Positions 11,021 to 23,178 of a stretch of DNA of 64,000 nucleotides are shown piece after piece (positions within the stretch are counted from its first letter, which is position 1; every line of letters begins with the position of its first letter). Source of the stretch: Patellaria atrata CBS 101060 (taxonomy: Eukaryota > Ascomycota > Dothideomycetes > Patellariales > Patellariaceae); contig MU006095.1 in assembly GCA_010093705.1 (NCBI GenBank), positions 1,157,016 to 1,221,015 of the forward strand, in the 5' to 3' direction. Position numbers and translations under genes: made by a program. The notes under the pieces are model-generated. The model ran no database searches. It was not told the DNA's origin and saw only the letters and a program-made list of their open reading frames with translations.

Positions 11021-12367
11021 CTAAGCGTCACCTTTGCGCTTCCTCTTCTTCCTCTCGGCAGGCGCAGCGACAGGCTCCGGTTCAAGCTCCGGTTCCTCCT
11101 CGACCTTCTTCCCCTTCTTCGGCTTCGTCTTCTTCGCGACCTCGGGGCTCTTCTCCTTGGTGCTGCTTCCGGGAAGCGGGACCGAGGTGTTGGGCTTGAC
11201 GGCGCTCGGGGGAGCTGGGCTGTCGGATGGGACGACGCCGACGCCGTTCTCCTTCGTCTTGCGGCGCTTGGAACCCTTCTGCGCTTTTGCTGGGGGTGGG
11301 GTGGGCTCCTTAGGAGGGGGTGTGGGTTCCTTTTCGGATTCCTCGGCGTCGGAGGATGAGGCTTCTTCTTCGGCGTCTGAGGGGACCGAGGCGGCGTCGG
11401 GGGCCTCTTCGGTGACTAGTTTCGCCGCGGCTTCGGTGTCGCCTTTGCTCTTTAGGTATTCGGCCATGTCGATTTTCCATTGGGCGTGCGAAGTCTGGTA
11501 GGATTCTTTCCAGGCCTAAGGAATGGGGTTAGTACTTACAGTCCAAGATTGGGGGCCGGGGGGAGGGACTTGGATATGAGGGAAGGACGGTGAGAAGAGA
11601 CTTACAGCTTTTTCAATTTCGGGCATGGCGTTCCATCGTCTGGTGGCCTCTTCGCCGATATCACCAGGCTTGGCGGTAGGTCCCAGGTCACTCTTGATGA
11701 TAGGACGTGCATGCTGGGCATAAAGAAAGTAGGCAGTCAAAGGGCGTGGAGGTGCATTGGGATCCCTCTCTTTCTTCGCCCTCTTGCGTTTAGGTTTGCC
11801 TTCAGCCGTGACGCCGGTAGGGAGTTGCAATCCACCAGTAAGGGCGTTGGAGATATTCAAGGTGTCGAGGGTGGTGAAGGGACCGCCGGCGAGTATTCTT
11901 TGCGAGTGACCGAGGAACGCGGTGAGCAATTGCTCGCAGTTGTTCTTGAGCGCGGTGATCCCGACGACGACCTGCAGTACAAATTGTGTGTTAGGAGGCT
12001 GCTTCGCAAGCGCTAGCAAAATGGAAATTTGAGAGCGGACTTGCTGGAAACGTGAGAGTAGCTCGCTGCAAGACTCGATGAAGGCGCGAGTTTGCGCTGG
12101 CGAAAGCGACATTTGCGCGCTCATTGTTGTTCGTGGAGATATAAACAACGGGCAATCCTAATATCGTGACGCCGATGGTGAACAACAAGCAAGAGGCGAG
12201 GCGCAACGTGCAAACTGGCTCTTTTCGCGCGACTTGGAAAGCGGGACAAAAACATGGCGAGAATTAGGACTTACGGCATCACGGGTGCGAGTGAAATCAT
12301 CAATGGAGATGGAGTCGACCTGCTGGCCTGGCTCTTTGGCTTTCTTATCCTCTTTGGGACGCGTCAT
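11021..12367 (-). CDS. HMG-box chromatin protein
   Basis: Three exons: 12367-12275, 11971-11606 and 11515-11021, giving 317 aa in frame. Exon 1 encodes a short N-terminus ending DDFTRTRDA, which joins VVVGITALKN after a 303-nt intron. A basic stretch KRKRAKKERDPNAP leads into one HMG box at about residues 115-180 with PRPLTAYFLYAQHA and the tryptophans of RRWNAM and WKESY. The tail is acidic and Pro-rich with EPTPPP repeats and Lys-rich blocks ending KKRKRKGDA, which probably serves as nuclear localisation signal. The fold bends DNA without strong sequence specificity, so a nuclear architectural role is expected. The frame open inside intron 1 offers an alternative start at 12148, but RTRDA joined to VVVGI looks more like the family. 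Confidence 0.85.
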
Positions 12368-13290
12368 GATAGACAGACGCGAATGTTGAGATGGAATCAA
12401 ATCAAAGAGGTTGGTGGTCGTGAAGTTGGGCGTGGGAGGTGCCAAAGGTTTTGGTGTTCTTGGGCGGAGGAGGTGCGACAAGTTCGGGGGTAGAGGCTCT
12501 TATACCATTCCCAGCCCAGCACGCGCTTTCTAGTTGAGTGCCCAGCCTACCTAGACACCACCACCTATTTTTGCACACACACACCCGACGCCTTTTGTTG
12601 GGTCGAAACCCCCCGGGGACCCCCCAGCCCGGCGCTCCCCTTTCAACTTTTCTGTACTTTCGGGCGGTAGAAGTAGGGGTTGTTTGCAAGCCGGTGAAAG
12701 CTCCAGCAAGATCGGCACAGTCGTAACAATATTTGGGCATCCTTAACCCTGAAGCTATGCCTACTTTGAGCCTGTTTATTTGAGCTTGTGGCACCCCTTG
12801 AGATTGTTTTTCCGCTCATTACTTTGGAGCCCTTGGAGGCGCACATTCACTTCACGCTTTCTACAGCAACGCGCGGGTAACGCTAGAAATTCCCTGTTTG
12901 CTTCCGGTGTTGTTGACCGTAAATTTGAAATTTTCCATTTTCAACCGTATCAAAGCATAGTAACCTTGAGTTGTAAGTTTTGAACGCCCACTTTCTCACT
13001 CCTCGGCGCGAAGTAAATCAAGGATCTTAATTGCGCGTAATATTTGCGTAACAAAAATGATTTGTTCTGAAGTCCTAATAACAATACTATACACATAACT
13101 CCACTTGGTATCATGCTATTTCGCCAACGCCTTTTACCAAGCAACACCGTACCCATTTGCAACTATTCGTGCAGTGATCCAATCCACTGCCATCCCCTAA
13201 CTCCCAATGCAAATGCAAGCACTCTATACCGGGCTGCGAGGTGCCACACCGATTTCCTTCCCCCTAACCCAGTATAACCACCGCGTGATT
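12368..13290. other. Promoter region of the HMG-box gene
   Basis: About 920 bp upstream of the HMG-box start and downstream of the zinc-ribbon gene. A short CA run lies near 12575-12588 and a C-rich patch near 12610-12640. No further gene was found. Confidence 0.5.
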
Positions 13291-13871
13291 TCACTTAAAC
13301 TGGTGTTGACCACCATGACCTGAGGGCGGACCATAATTGTGCATTGGTAAACCTTGACCTTGACCCAAGTGGTTCTGAACGTCGGGACGGTATCTGTGGA
13401 ATCATCAGTCAGTCCCTACGCGCATTCCGGTAACCAGAGTTACAATCTCCCATGACAGTGTGCGCATCAAACGTACTTGATATCCTGGTAAAAGTTGCAG
13501 ATATGGCATCCTACTTCCCTCCAGGGTTTGAATGAGAAAGGCACAATTGGCTTTGCGAACGGGTTAGTTAAGGAAGTACGCGTTTGACGATATCGGTAAA
13601 CGTACGATGAAGCAGAAGGTAAACCATTCCCTACAGCGCGTTAGACTAATGTATTCCCGTGCATGAGGATCGCCCCCCAGATATCAAAACTGACCATCGC
13701 TTGTAGACGCGACCGCTCATGTTACCGCAATTCTGACATTGGACAGTAACGTTCTCGTATCCTTTCAATCTGCTTGTGAAGACTAGATATATCGTCAGAG
13801 GAAATGATTCCAGCATAGGGATTTACATATGAGCTCTTACTATGCGTGCCACACGTAAAGAAGAAGAACAT
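13291..13871 (-). CDS. Small zinc-ribbon protein
   Basis: A five-exon gene: 13871-13841, 13782-13695, 13630-13606, 13550-13477 and 13393-13291, joining to 106 aa. The N-terminus MFFFFTCGTHIF is followed by a first Cys pair in VQCQNCGN, the segment RWEWFTFCFIPIVPFSF, and a second Cys pair in VGCHICNFYQD. Two CxxC pairs indicate one zinc ribbon. The Gly/Gln/His-rich tail ends GGQHQFK. Proteins of this size and pattern are widespread in filamentous fungi, and resemble zinc-ribbon 15 proteins; they are sometimes wrongly labelled rhodopsin family. Function is not established. The exons are too short to appear as open frames, so the gene is easily missed. Confidence 0.85.
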
Positions 13872-14753
13872 GATGGTTTATGTTTGGGGACTCGAGCGTC
13901 TGCGCGGAGTATGCTGGAAGCTCTGAAGGTCGCAATGAAGCTTTTGGGATGATGATATTCAGATGAAGCAGTGCAGAAGTGTAGCCGCCAGCTAAAGTAT
14001 CCTGAGGAGAGGCGATTCTCTTGGACTTTATTAGGTTTTATTCAACGTTAGAGATGAACTATGTTCGGCTTCTCTTGTATTGAGCTTGGCCCGAGCTTGG
14101 CCGTGACGACAGGATACTCAGCCACATTTCTGGGAAACTGGCCACGGATATGACAGTCAACATCAAACATTTCATGTCAGTTCATACTATTCTAACAGAC
14201 CATCCAACTCTCCAAAGAATATCTAGGGACATAAAAGGAAGCAGTAGACTTGATGGTGCGTCGAATAAGGTCCTGACTGTAGAAAGACATTGCTGCTATC
14301 CTAGACACAGTATCTTTGACACTCACTGAAGTTTCGTTAGCAAGACCAGGTGTAATTTCCACGTAGTGACTTTATGTCTAGTCCATATGGGGTTTTGGGA
14401 TTTCAATTCGATGTGGGTTCAAGACAACGACACCGCTCATGTTAAGGGATATGAGCAAGTGATTTCAATTGACAAAACAACGCCGTCCGCGCCTGGTTCA
14501 AATATCACTTGTGGATGGGATAAACGGAGGCAGGTGAGTGTATTTCATAGGTCGGAGTTTATTCGACTAGGGAACTAGACTATCCTACGATAATGAGAAC
14601 GACTAGTCATAAGAAACAATAAGTTAGGGGTTGACTGGATACTCGAGCATAAACTCTAAGCAGCGAGATCAAACGCTGTGGTATTGCGGGTAAAAGAACC
14701 AAGTCGTGCTCGTCATCACTGTAGGTACAATCTATGAAATCTATACAGCTCCA
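13872..14753. other. Intergenic region between the zinc-ribbon and dynein light chain genes
   Basis: About 880 bp upstream of the zinc-ribbon start and downstream of the dynein light chain stop. A plus-strand frame at 14366-14578 has no recognisable features. Nothing else identified. Confidence 0.5.
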
Positions 14754-15395
14754 TCACTGGGTCTTGAAGAGTAAGATCGCACAGTGGCCAAGGTAGAAAT
14801 ATATGAAGTGTTTCGTTTCTGTAATCACATCAACAACCAGGTTCAAGAAGGTGAACTTAAGATAGTTGCGTTGCTCACCGTGAGTGACGAAACTACCGAA
14901 GTTCCTTCCTACAATGCAGTGCCATGTAGCCCCCTTTTTAGAATCAAACTATAGGATCAAAATGTTAGGTTACCTTGGAGTATCATTTAGGTTCCAAGGT
15001 GGAAAATCGTACTTCTTTCTTGATATACATAGCTATGTCCTACCATTCCGATGTTAGAAAGCGGGGATTCGCAAGCATATAATTACTATGATCATCTCAC
15101 CTTTTCGACACTGAACTTGCCCATTGCTTCAGTTGCTGTAAGAGAGTGAGCATATGTAATTTTACGCATGTCTTATTAATCGGAAACGGGACTTCATACC
15201 GACTTCAATAGCTTCTTGCTGCATATCCTCGCTCTAAAGGACCTATTAGCTGTAACAAAACGTATCACTTTAAATCGGTTGCTACCATGTCGGCAGATTT
15301 AACCTGAGCTGAAAGAATGTCAAAAGGTCTTTCCCTTAAAATTTCACGAGCGCGATTAGCTTACCCTCTAGCTTTTCAGACTTTTCGCTACTCAT
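14754..15395 (-). CDS. Cytoplasmic dynein light chain, LC8 type
   Basis: Homodimeric hub protein of the dynein motor, also binding many other partners, in the cytoplasm. Seven exons: 15395-15365, 15308-15286, 15227-15200, 15135-15101, 15039-15013, 14948-14879 and 14818-14754. Together they give 92 aa, close to the usual 89-94. Hallmark segments are [48 protein letters not shown] and [15 protein letters not shown]. Every exon is short (23-70 nt) and none shows as a sizeable frame. It shares a 316-bp region with the divergent Mrd1 gene. In Aspergillus the counterpart is nudG, needed for nuclear migration; that role is inferred here. Confidence 0.95.
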
Positions 15396-15711
15396 TGTTT
15401 TCGACGGAAACTGATCGGCAGTATTGGAGGTGCTCCTGAAAGGTCAATAATATTCCTTCTATTTAGGTGCTTGCGAAACGTGTAGAACTAATGTTTTCCA
15501 ATTCAAAACATTGAAGTCTGAGGTGAGAGAGCTGGCAGGGCAACTCCCTGCAGCCGACGGGACAACCGAACCTAAGCTTCACTAAGCTAAGCGTCGTAGC
15601 CACAGTGGAGTGGCTTGAAATATTCCATCCGGTCCGTGCGTGCAGTGGAACTCTCCCGTCAGAAGTTTTTCCTTGCTTTACAGCACACACTTGCGCATCT
15701 ATGTTCATATA
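15396..15711. promoter_or_regulatory. Shared divergent promoter, dynein light chain / Mrd1
   Basis: Only 316 bp separate the start codons of two oppositely transcribed genes, so both promoters must lie here. No TATA box stands out. Confidence 0.7.
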
Positions 15712-18526
15712 ATGGCTTCCTCGCGTATTTTCGTGAAAGGTCTACCGCCGACGTTTTCTCAAGATGAATTCAACAAGCATTTCTCCAGGCAATATCCAAT
15801 TACGGATGCTAAATTCTTCCCACATCGGAGGATTGGCTATGTGGGCTACAAAAACCACGAGGACGCCGCAAAAGCGGTAAAATACTTCAACAAATCATAC
15901 ATTCGTATGTCTAGAATATCTGTTGAAATTGCCAGACCAGTATGTGATATACTAGTTCCTGCAAACTGTTCGAAGACTGCATGTTTACTCAGCAAATCTG
16001 TAGATCGATAATACCGTGCCTATCCCCAAGGGGGAATCTTCTCATAACGTCAATTCAAAGCAATCGCCGCACCAAAATGAAGACCAGCCCCTTGATAATC
16101 CCCTGAAACGTAAAAGGACGATCCGAGAAGGACCTGGTACAGATCCAAAGTTGACGGAATATCTAGAGGTTATGCAACCGCACTCTAAGAGAAGTATCTG
16201 GGAGAACCACAACAGTAATGCGCCTGTGACTTCAGAACCAGCACATGATGTAGAAGAGCAAACCATCGTCGAAGACGGTGATAGCGATTCTGAGTACGAG
16301 GTCGTACCAAAGAAGTCGAAAAACGCTTCAACTTCCATCTCAAATACAACTTCCGTAGGACAGGCGATCAGTTCCACTAACCAAGATCAGGAGAATGACC
16401 AAGCGAATCCGCCAGCTATACCTGACGAGGAAGTACCCACAGTCGTTCCGAGAGATACCTCACAGTCTGATGCAGACTGGTTGCGCTCGAAAACCAGTCG
16501 TCTACTAGAGTTAGATGATGGTTATAGCGGCGCTGAAGGAACCCGAGTGTCTATGTCACAGGATAAGGATACCGGTCCAGCTGAAGAGATGCGCAATATC
16601 GCGGTTGCTCTTCCCAATCAAGATACTCTAGAAGAAACAGGCCCAGCTACTGCCATCTCGACTGATCAAGTGAAAACTGAATCTGACACGAACAAGGATA
16701 CAGGAAGGTTATTTCTGCGCAATCTACCCTATACTGTTACGGAAGATGACCTTCGAGAGTATTTTAATGCGTTCGGTTCTTTAGATGAGGTGAGCATCTT
16801 CTCGTTTGTGCTCATTTGAAAGTCTTTTATGATGAATACCTGATAGGGACATCTGATGCAATGTAATTGATGTAACTCAGGAAGAGTATTTTAGTAGATG
16901 CTTCTCAATTTCTGAATTCGCCTTATTTGCCACGTTACAGAATATCAATGTCTTGGAGACTTTGCTAACTCTCTTAGGTGCACATTCCAATTGACTCTCG
17001 AACCGGCGCCGGAAAAGGCTTCGCATATGTACAGTTTTTGGAACCGTCTGAAGCCATTCGATCGAAGGAAACATTAGATGGCACGATTTTTCAGGGTCGT
17101 TTGTTGCATATCATCCCAGCGAATGTAAAACGTGAAAGCCGCCTTGATGAGTATGCAATATCTCAGTTACCCCTTAAGAAACAGAAGCAGATACAAAAGA
17201 GAGCTGAAGCAGCATCTTCTACTTTCAACTGGAATGCTTTGTATATGAATGTAAGTATTAACCTGCTCTTTCGAGAGACTAATCAACTGATTCTTCTAGA
17301 CCGATGCTGTCATGGCGTCCGTTGCCGATCGCTTAGGGGTGAATAAAGGCGAGTTGCTCGACCCAACCTCTTCGGATGCTGCAGTCAAACAAGCTCACGC
17401 AGAGACGCACGTTATTCAAGAGACGAAATCATATTTCGTGCAAAACGGTGTTGATCTAGACTCATTCAAGAGAAAAGCAAGAGGTGATACGGCCATTCTT
17501 GTGAAGAACTTTCCTTATGAGACCAAGGTGGAAGAGCTTAGGAAGCTATTCGAGGAGCATGGCAAAGTACTAAGAGTACTCATGCCCCCAAGCGGTACCA
17601 TCGCCATCGTGGAGTATGCACAAGCACCAGAAGCACGTGCAGCTTTCAAAGCTCTAGCATATAGAAAGATCAAAGACTCCGTTCTTTTCTTAGAGAAAGC
17701 TCCAAAAGATGTGTTCGATGGAAAACTAGGTAATATCAAGAATGGTCCTCGTGCGTCTTCGCCAACGAGTGTAGCGAAGCTCTCAACAACCGACTTGCTT
17801 GGTAAAGAGAGTACCATCGATACTTTCGATACGGCCACGTTGTTTGTTCGAAATCTTAACTTCACTACGACATCTGAGCGCCTTACTGAAACGTTTAAAC
17901 CTCTGGACGGGTTCATGTCAGCCGTGGTGAAAACAAAGCCAGATCCTAAGAATCTAGGCAAAACACTTAGTATGGGCTTTGGCTTTCTCGAGTTCCGCAC
18001 CAAAAGTCAAGCTCAAGCGGCGCAGGTTATAATGGATGGCTACGATCTGGAGGGTCATAAACTTGTTATCAAAGCGTCCCATAAAGGATTAGATGCCGCA
18101 CAGGAACAAATTCGAAAGGATCAGGCTAAGAAAGCCGCTGCGGTGAAAACAAAAATAATTATCAAAAACTTACCTTTCCAAGCAAGTAAAAAGGATGTGC
18201 GAGCTCTATTTGGGGCTTATGGACAGCTCCGCTCTGTCCGTGTCCCGAAGAAATTCGATAGCTCTACCCGTGGCTTTGCGTTTGCCGAGTTTGCTACGCC
18301 GCGAGAAGCTCAAAATGCAATAGATGCGCTCGGAAATACTCATTTTTATGGCAGGAAACTTGTCCTCGACTTTGCCGAAGAAGGGGCGGCTGACGCTGAG
18401 GAAGAGCTTGAGAAGATGCAGAAAAAGGTCGGCTCCCAACTCAACAGAGTTGCTTTGCAACAACTCACTGGTGTTGGCCGAAAGAAGTTTAATGTCTCAG
18501 GTAATGAAGACGAGCAAGATGTTTAA
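15712..18526 (+). CDS. mrd1: Mrd1, multiple RNA-binding domain protein of the small-subunit processome
   Basis: Acts in the nucleolus in early cleavage of pre-rRNA for the 40S subunit. Four exons, 15712-15939, 16004-16789, 16978-17250 and 17300-18526, give 837 aa. Five RRMs can be read: RRM1 at the N-terminus (RIFVKGLPPTF), RRM2 (RLFLRNLPYTV with GKGFAYVQF), RRM3 (AILVKNFPYET with TIAIVEY), RRM4 (TLFVRNLNFTT with GFGFLEF) and RRM5 (KIIIKNLPFQA with RGFAFAEF). Five is the fungal number; animal RBM19 has six. An acidic, disordered linker of about 200 residues lies between RRM1 and RRM2. Domain count, order and length all match the family. Confidence 0.96.
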
Positions 18527-19023
18527 AGGGCTGTGTCTATTAGAAGACTTTTGGTAGGTCCTCAATCTCCTTGCTTCTTAGCTCCAAAGGTTTTTAGTGC
18601 CTACTTTCGCCGCGAGCGCGAGCGCGCCCTACCAACCCCTTGGTTACGCCCAATATCACGAGGGATAGTAAGATATAAATCATGATTCACGAAATAGAGG
18701 AGATAATAGTGCTGTATTCCTCATACGAGCTACTCAAACTACGCGTCTCTTCGCCTTGCATCTAACAGCGCCTCATAAAAGAGAGCTGTTACATAGTATT
18801 TGTTACCCTACGTATTGCATTCCTGCCTATCAAGGCGTTGCTACAGCTACCTATTCTTCTATCATATCCCTGGCACAGAATGATCGAGCGAGTTTACTAG
18901 TTCTAGACCCTTGCTTTCGAATGTTTGTTAGGCATTCTTTGCCTCCCTCTGGAACTCGGATTTAATGAGTCTGCAGTAGCAGAGCCTATCCCTTCTATAG
19001 AGATATGAACATCGTATAAACAT
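18527..19023. other. Intergenic region between Mrd1 and the TEA factor
   Basis: About 500 bp holding the Mrd1 3' end and the promoter and leader of the next gene. A short CG-rich patch of alternating GCGAGC lies near 18610-18627. No gene seen. Confidence 0.5.
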
Positions 19024-21165
19024 ATGCCTCATTCTTTCCCCAGGTTCAGCATCGGTACATTCTCGATCCGTAGACCATTCCTCCCCAAATATCCTCAAAA
19101 TATGACAATTCAGAATCCATGCATCCTCCGTTCAAATGCACCCACCTATGGCTACTTGCCTGAAACAACTGATGTAGGATCAAGTCGTATTCTACAAGAC
19201 AGTTGTGGCAATCGTCAACAATACGATGTACCATATACACAAGCTGGAGAAAGGAAGAGAGCTTTCTCGCCACTCTCACCTCCAACTAGACGAAACGTTG
19301 CTTCTTATGGAAACCACCCCTTTTATCCTTCCTATCGAAAACTCACTGCACAGGAGGAAGAAGCAGAATTCGAACGAAAATGCAGTCAGTTACTACACGA
19401 TATCCACCAGTCCTCAAAGTTTGTCAACTACCGTCGACGGCAAGAGGAGAGTAATACCAAGGATGGCGACAAGAAGTGGCCCTGGCCCTTGGAGCTCGCC
19501 TTTTTCAGAGGTATGGATCTAAGTTTTGCAATTGACAGAGACTGACTTCATCTAGCCCTAGTGAGATGGCCACCGGTTGGGAAAACTAAAGTTATCATCC
19601 ATGGAAAGCAACGAGGAAGAAATGAAATGATTGCGGAGTATATCAGAGAGACAACTGGATATATCCGAGATAGAAAGCAGGTGTCAAGTCATATCCAGGT
19701 GCTCAGGCCTTACTTCAAGGCACATCCCTCTGGTGAGTATAACCTCCTGCCAACGGAAACCCCTGTCTGATATCTTTCAGTCATGGTATACTTCTCCAAA
19801 CCAAAAGAGATGTCCGCACAGCGCCGTACTTCAGTCATCTCTCGGCGTTTATCTAGTCAATCCTCGGGATCCCATTTGACCCGTTACTCAATGAATCATG
19901 CACCAGTAACTACTTTACCATATAATGGGTGTACTAAAGTCGATACCCCGTCACATGACGTAGGCTCTCACGCTTCGGACCTTTCCCGTCCTGCGATTTT
20001 CCCATCAAAGTTCGACATGTATTTGTACACTGAAGACCAAAACACTGGATCTCAATTCATACAGAAATTCACCGAACTCTCCCCGCACCCTCAACGCTCA
20101 GACTATCAGCTCGCTGAGCTACAAGACCTATTGCAAGACTTTCCCGATCGTCTTGATATGAACGAGCTCAGCACTAACAATAACATTCTCTTTGTCGAAG
20201 TTTCCTTATCACTAACCAAGAATATTCCCAAAGGTGCATCATTAGCGGTTGATTTGACGTTTCGAAATGATTCTTGCACCGCGAATGATTTTGGCAGCTT
20301 TGAGAGCGACACGTGGTTTTATGATGGAGATGAGGATACATGTGTCGACGGCCGTATTATTTTTGACGCGAAATCGAGGAAACTATACAAGATACCCTTC
20401 GGTAGTAAATTCTGGGCCGCAAAGTTCTTCAAAATTGGGAAAATGATAAGTCACGCTTCGACAATTTCTGATATTGATACAAGGTTCGAACTTATGGAGT
20501 CAGCAAAAGCTCAAGTGGAACGAATTAAAGCCGTTCAAGTGTTATATGGGGTCCCCGAAGACCTTGGCGAACGAACAAATTTGCTGACGATTTTGTGGAC
20601 ATTCAAAGCTGCGGAGGACAATCACGCAGGAGTAGCAACATGGATGTGTTTAGCATCTTCAGATTCAACCATCAAAGACGAAATACAGGATTCACAATCT
20701 TACGGCTCTCTCTCCTTAAACCTCTCTAATAGTATGCTCGTCAATGGTGCTCAACCTTCCGATCAGTCTCATTTTGACTTCAACGACATATCATCGATAG
20801 GTCTTGCGGGGATACCTTCGGGGATCGACATACCTCAGGCGATACCTGAGGACGGTCTTCCACCCGAGAATAACATCGATTTCATAGGAGGCCATATCGA
20901 TATCTGCTTGGAACCGGCCGTCTTGATGGAAGGATACACCGACCTTGCAGACAACGCAGTATTCGACGTCATGTCGTCATCCGCGCAGCAGTGGCAATCA
21001 TATGGTAACCCTTACGAGCAACAACATTATGACATCCCTCACTTTGCTCAAGATCACGAGGTGCCGCATGATGAGGATGGTTTAGGACAGGCGGATTACT
21101 TAGGGGAAGCATTACAGCAGTTTCACGAAAGGGATAACCCTCTTGGTGGTCTTCACTCAACGTAG
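19024..21165 (+). CDS. TEA/ATTS-domain transcription factor, AbaA-like
   Basis: Three exons, 19024-19510, 19556-19732 and 19781-21165, sum to 2049 nt (682 aa). The TEA/ATTS DNA-binding domain spans the two splices at about residues 150-225: [18 protein letters not shown], then [17 protein letters not shown], then [17 protein letters not shown]. The rest lacks a second known domain and has an acidic, aromatic C-terminal third that could activate transcription. In Aspergillus, AbaA directs phialide differentiation during conidiation, and Tec1 and TEAD proteins share the domain. AbaA is the closest fungal match by build, but the C-terminal half is not conserved enough for me to name it. A second in-frame ATG lies 26 codons in. 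Confidence 0.88.
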
Positions 21166-21766
21166 CTTACTGTGGTGTGATAGATGAAGGATAGCATTGG
21201 CTTATTTGATCAAGATACGAATCTGTCCTTTAGAGTGCTCCTTCATGTAGAACTACACTCGAGGATCAATCGGGATGATATTCTGCAGTCACCCGTTTAT
21301 CATGGCGCAGCGCCTTGGAAGACCTGCATGCAGTAACTAACTCGACTGTTTTTCTACGTGAACTACCATGTGTTCCTACAATGTTATCATCAGTATTTGG
21401 TAGAGATGTTCGAAACCTTTGCAATATACGTCAGCAGAGCCACCAATTTCTGCATATAAACGGAACTCCTTATCACGGTATGTCTTGTTACAAGTTCCCA
21501 TATATATACTTACCTATTCATCACGCACTTACAAGTGAAGAAAAACGTTTACGTCATTCAGTGGTTGACTTATTGAGACTTGTCACATTTTATTAGATAC
21601 TAAGGTTAAACTTCACATTGACAAATCAAACGGCTACACACAGCCTGCAACAATTCGTCGTAAAATGCCCACTAGAATACTGGCCTTTCGTGTTCCCACA
21701 AGTTTACATCTAAGAACACACTCACCTTGTCGATTTCGCGTTGTCTTCCACACGTAACCAATCAAA
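21166..21766. other. Intergenic region before the dsRBD-like gene
   Basis: About 600 bp. A plus-strand frame at 21315-21596 has no recognisable domain. Presumed 3' flank of the TEA factor and promoter of the next gene. Confidence 0.5.
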
Positions 21767-23178
21767 ATGGATCTTCGCCGAAGCCTCATCGTTCCAAAAC
21801 GAAAACGTGGATCGACGCCAGAAGATGAACCCCAAACTTCTTCAACTATGACAACCCTTAATAATGAAATTGCCCCCGCGACTTCTGCTCACGTACAAGC
21901 GACTGATACCTCTACCGACGCGTCATTTGAACATATAACGGGTTTTACGAGCGTAGAAGTATTCGACAAAATGCAAGATGAAGGAGCAAAGTACGATGAA
22001 CTCAACAAACCCCTACACTAGTTTGTGCAACGCGTCCTGGGAGACAAAGCTGATCAACGTAGGCCTAGAAACACCGGACCAGTCCCACTGGGACTTCCAC
22101 ATAACCCAGAGAACATCGCCCAGCTTTACCACGAATGTCAGACCCGGGGCATAGTGCTAAACATCAGTTACGAAGAGGTAGAACCGCAGAGGTTTACTGC
22201 GCGTCTGGAGTTTGCAGGTCGGGTTAGCCGGGTTATCGACACCCCTGGCAATTATCATAGCAAGAAAGAAGCTAAAGGGGTAGCCGCAATCATGGGATTG
22301 AAATTCTTTGAGGAACTGGGGCCGGAGCCGAAGAAGGCCGAAAGAATTGCGAATGGAGCTGGCGAGAGTATGAACTGGGTGGGAGATTTGATTGGTAAGT
22401 CATGTGACCATATCTCCTATATGCAGAGCATTCGGTATGAGATGCAAAAGGGGTTACACTATTCCGTATACACCGTTCATAGGCTGATGGAGCACAGAAT
22501 TCATACACAAAAGGGGAGCTGTGGCGCCCATTTGGCAGGACTACCAGAGCGGCTCACTCTTTTCCTGCGAGGTTATTGTGGATTTACGCCCTGACCGTGA
22601 GAATGTTCTCTTCGGCGGCAAGGAGAAACTGTTCTCGAACAAGAAAGCAGCAAAGACGAACGCTGCTCAAGAAGCTATAGAATGGCTTCGTGAAAACGAT
22701 TACTTGAACGATCAATCCCCGACCAAAAAGCAGAAGAGAGCCAAAGCCAAAGCTGCAGCTCCAACCATGGATGTCAAAGAGGTCGTAGAGTGCGCAGCAA
22801 ATGTCGAGAAATCTGCGGCGCAAGAGGTCAATGGTGAGTCTTTAACCCCCACCTGTGAAGTTTATACGGGTTCCCTCGAAAGTGTGTAATAATATTCCCC
22901 TCTCACATCATGTAGAATTATGCCAGCTTCTCGGCCTGTCATGCCCTGAGTATCATTTCACCTCCCTCAAGCATGCACCAGGCATGCTATCCGGGTATGC
23001 TACCTTCAAAAACAACCCCGAAATTCCGAATCCTATCGGTGAAGCGGACAATATCTTCGGCAAGAAGAGCGCCAAAGACCAAATTGCGAAGGGCGTCCTT
23101 GCCTATCTAACGCGGTTGTCCAAGAAGAGGCAGGAAGAAGCAGACAAACTAATAGCGGACATAGATGCTATGGAGTAA
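21767..23178 (+). CDS. Protein with three double-stranded-RNA-binding-like segments
   Basis: Proposed exons 21767-21952, 22022-22394, 22519-22833 and 22916-23178 give 378 aa in frame. Three segments look like degenerate dsRBDs: one around FTARLEFAGRVSRVIDT with SKKEAKGVAAIMGLKF, one around SCEVIVDLRPDRENV with NKKAAKTNAAQEAIEWL, and a third around MLSGYATFKNNPEI with KKSAKDQIAKGVLAYL. The Lys-rich SKKxAKxxAA helix start is the signature of the fold. An in-frame TAG at 22019-22021 interrupts the 5' part. I explain it by a 69-nt intron at 21953-22021 ending in that TAG, though a 63-nt version from 21959 is equally in frame. Function is unknown; RNA binding is inferred from the repeats only. Confidence 0.65.

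Noticed and set aside
11034-11501. 155-codon frame opposite the HMG-box gene
   Set aside because: It is the antisense shadow of a Glu/Lys-rich tail, which explains its Ser/Phe/Gly-rich look.
22025-22594. Separate gene starting at the GTG after the TAG
   Set aside because: The sequence continues the dsRBD-like protein in the same frame, and GTG starts are rare in fungi. A short intron or a single stop explains it better.
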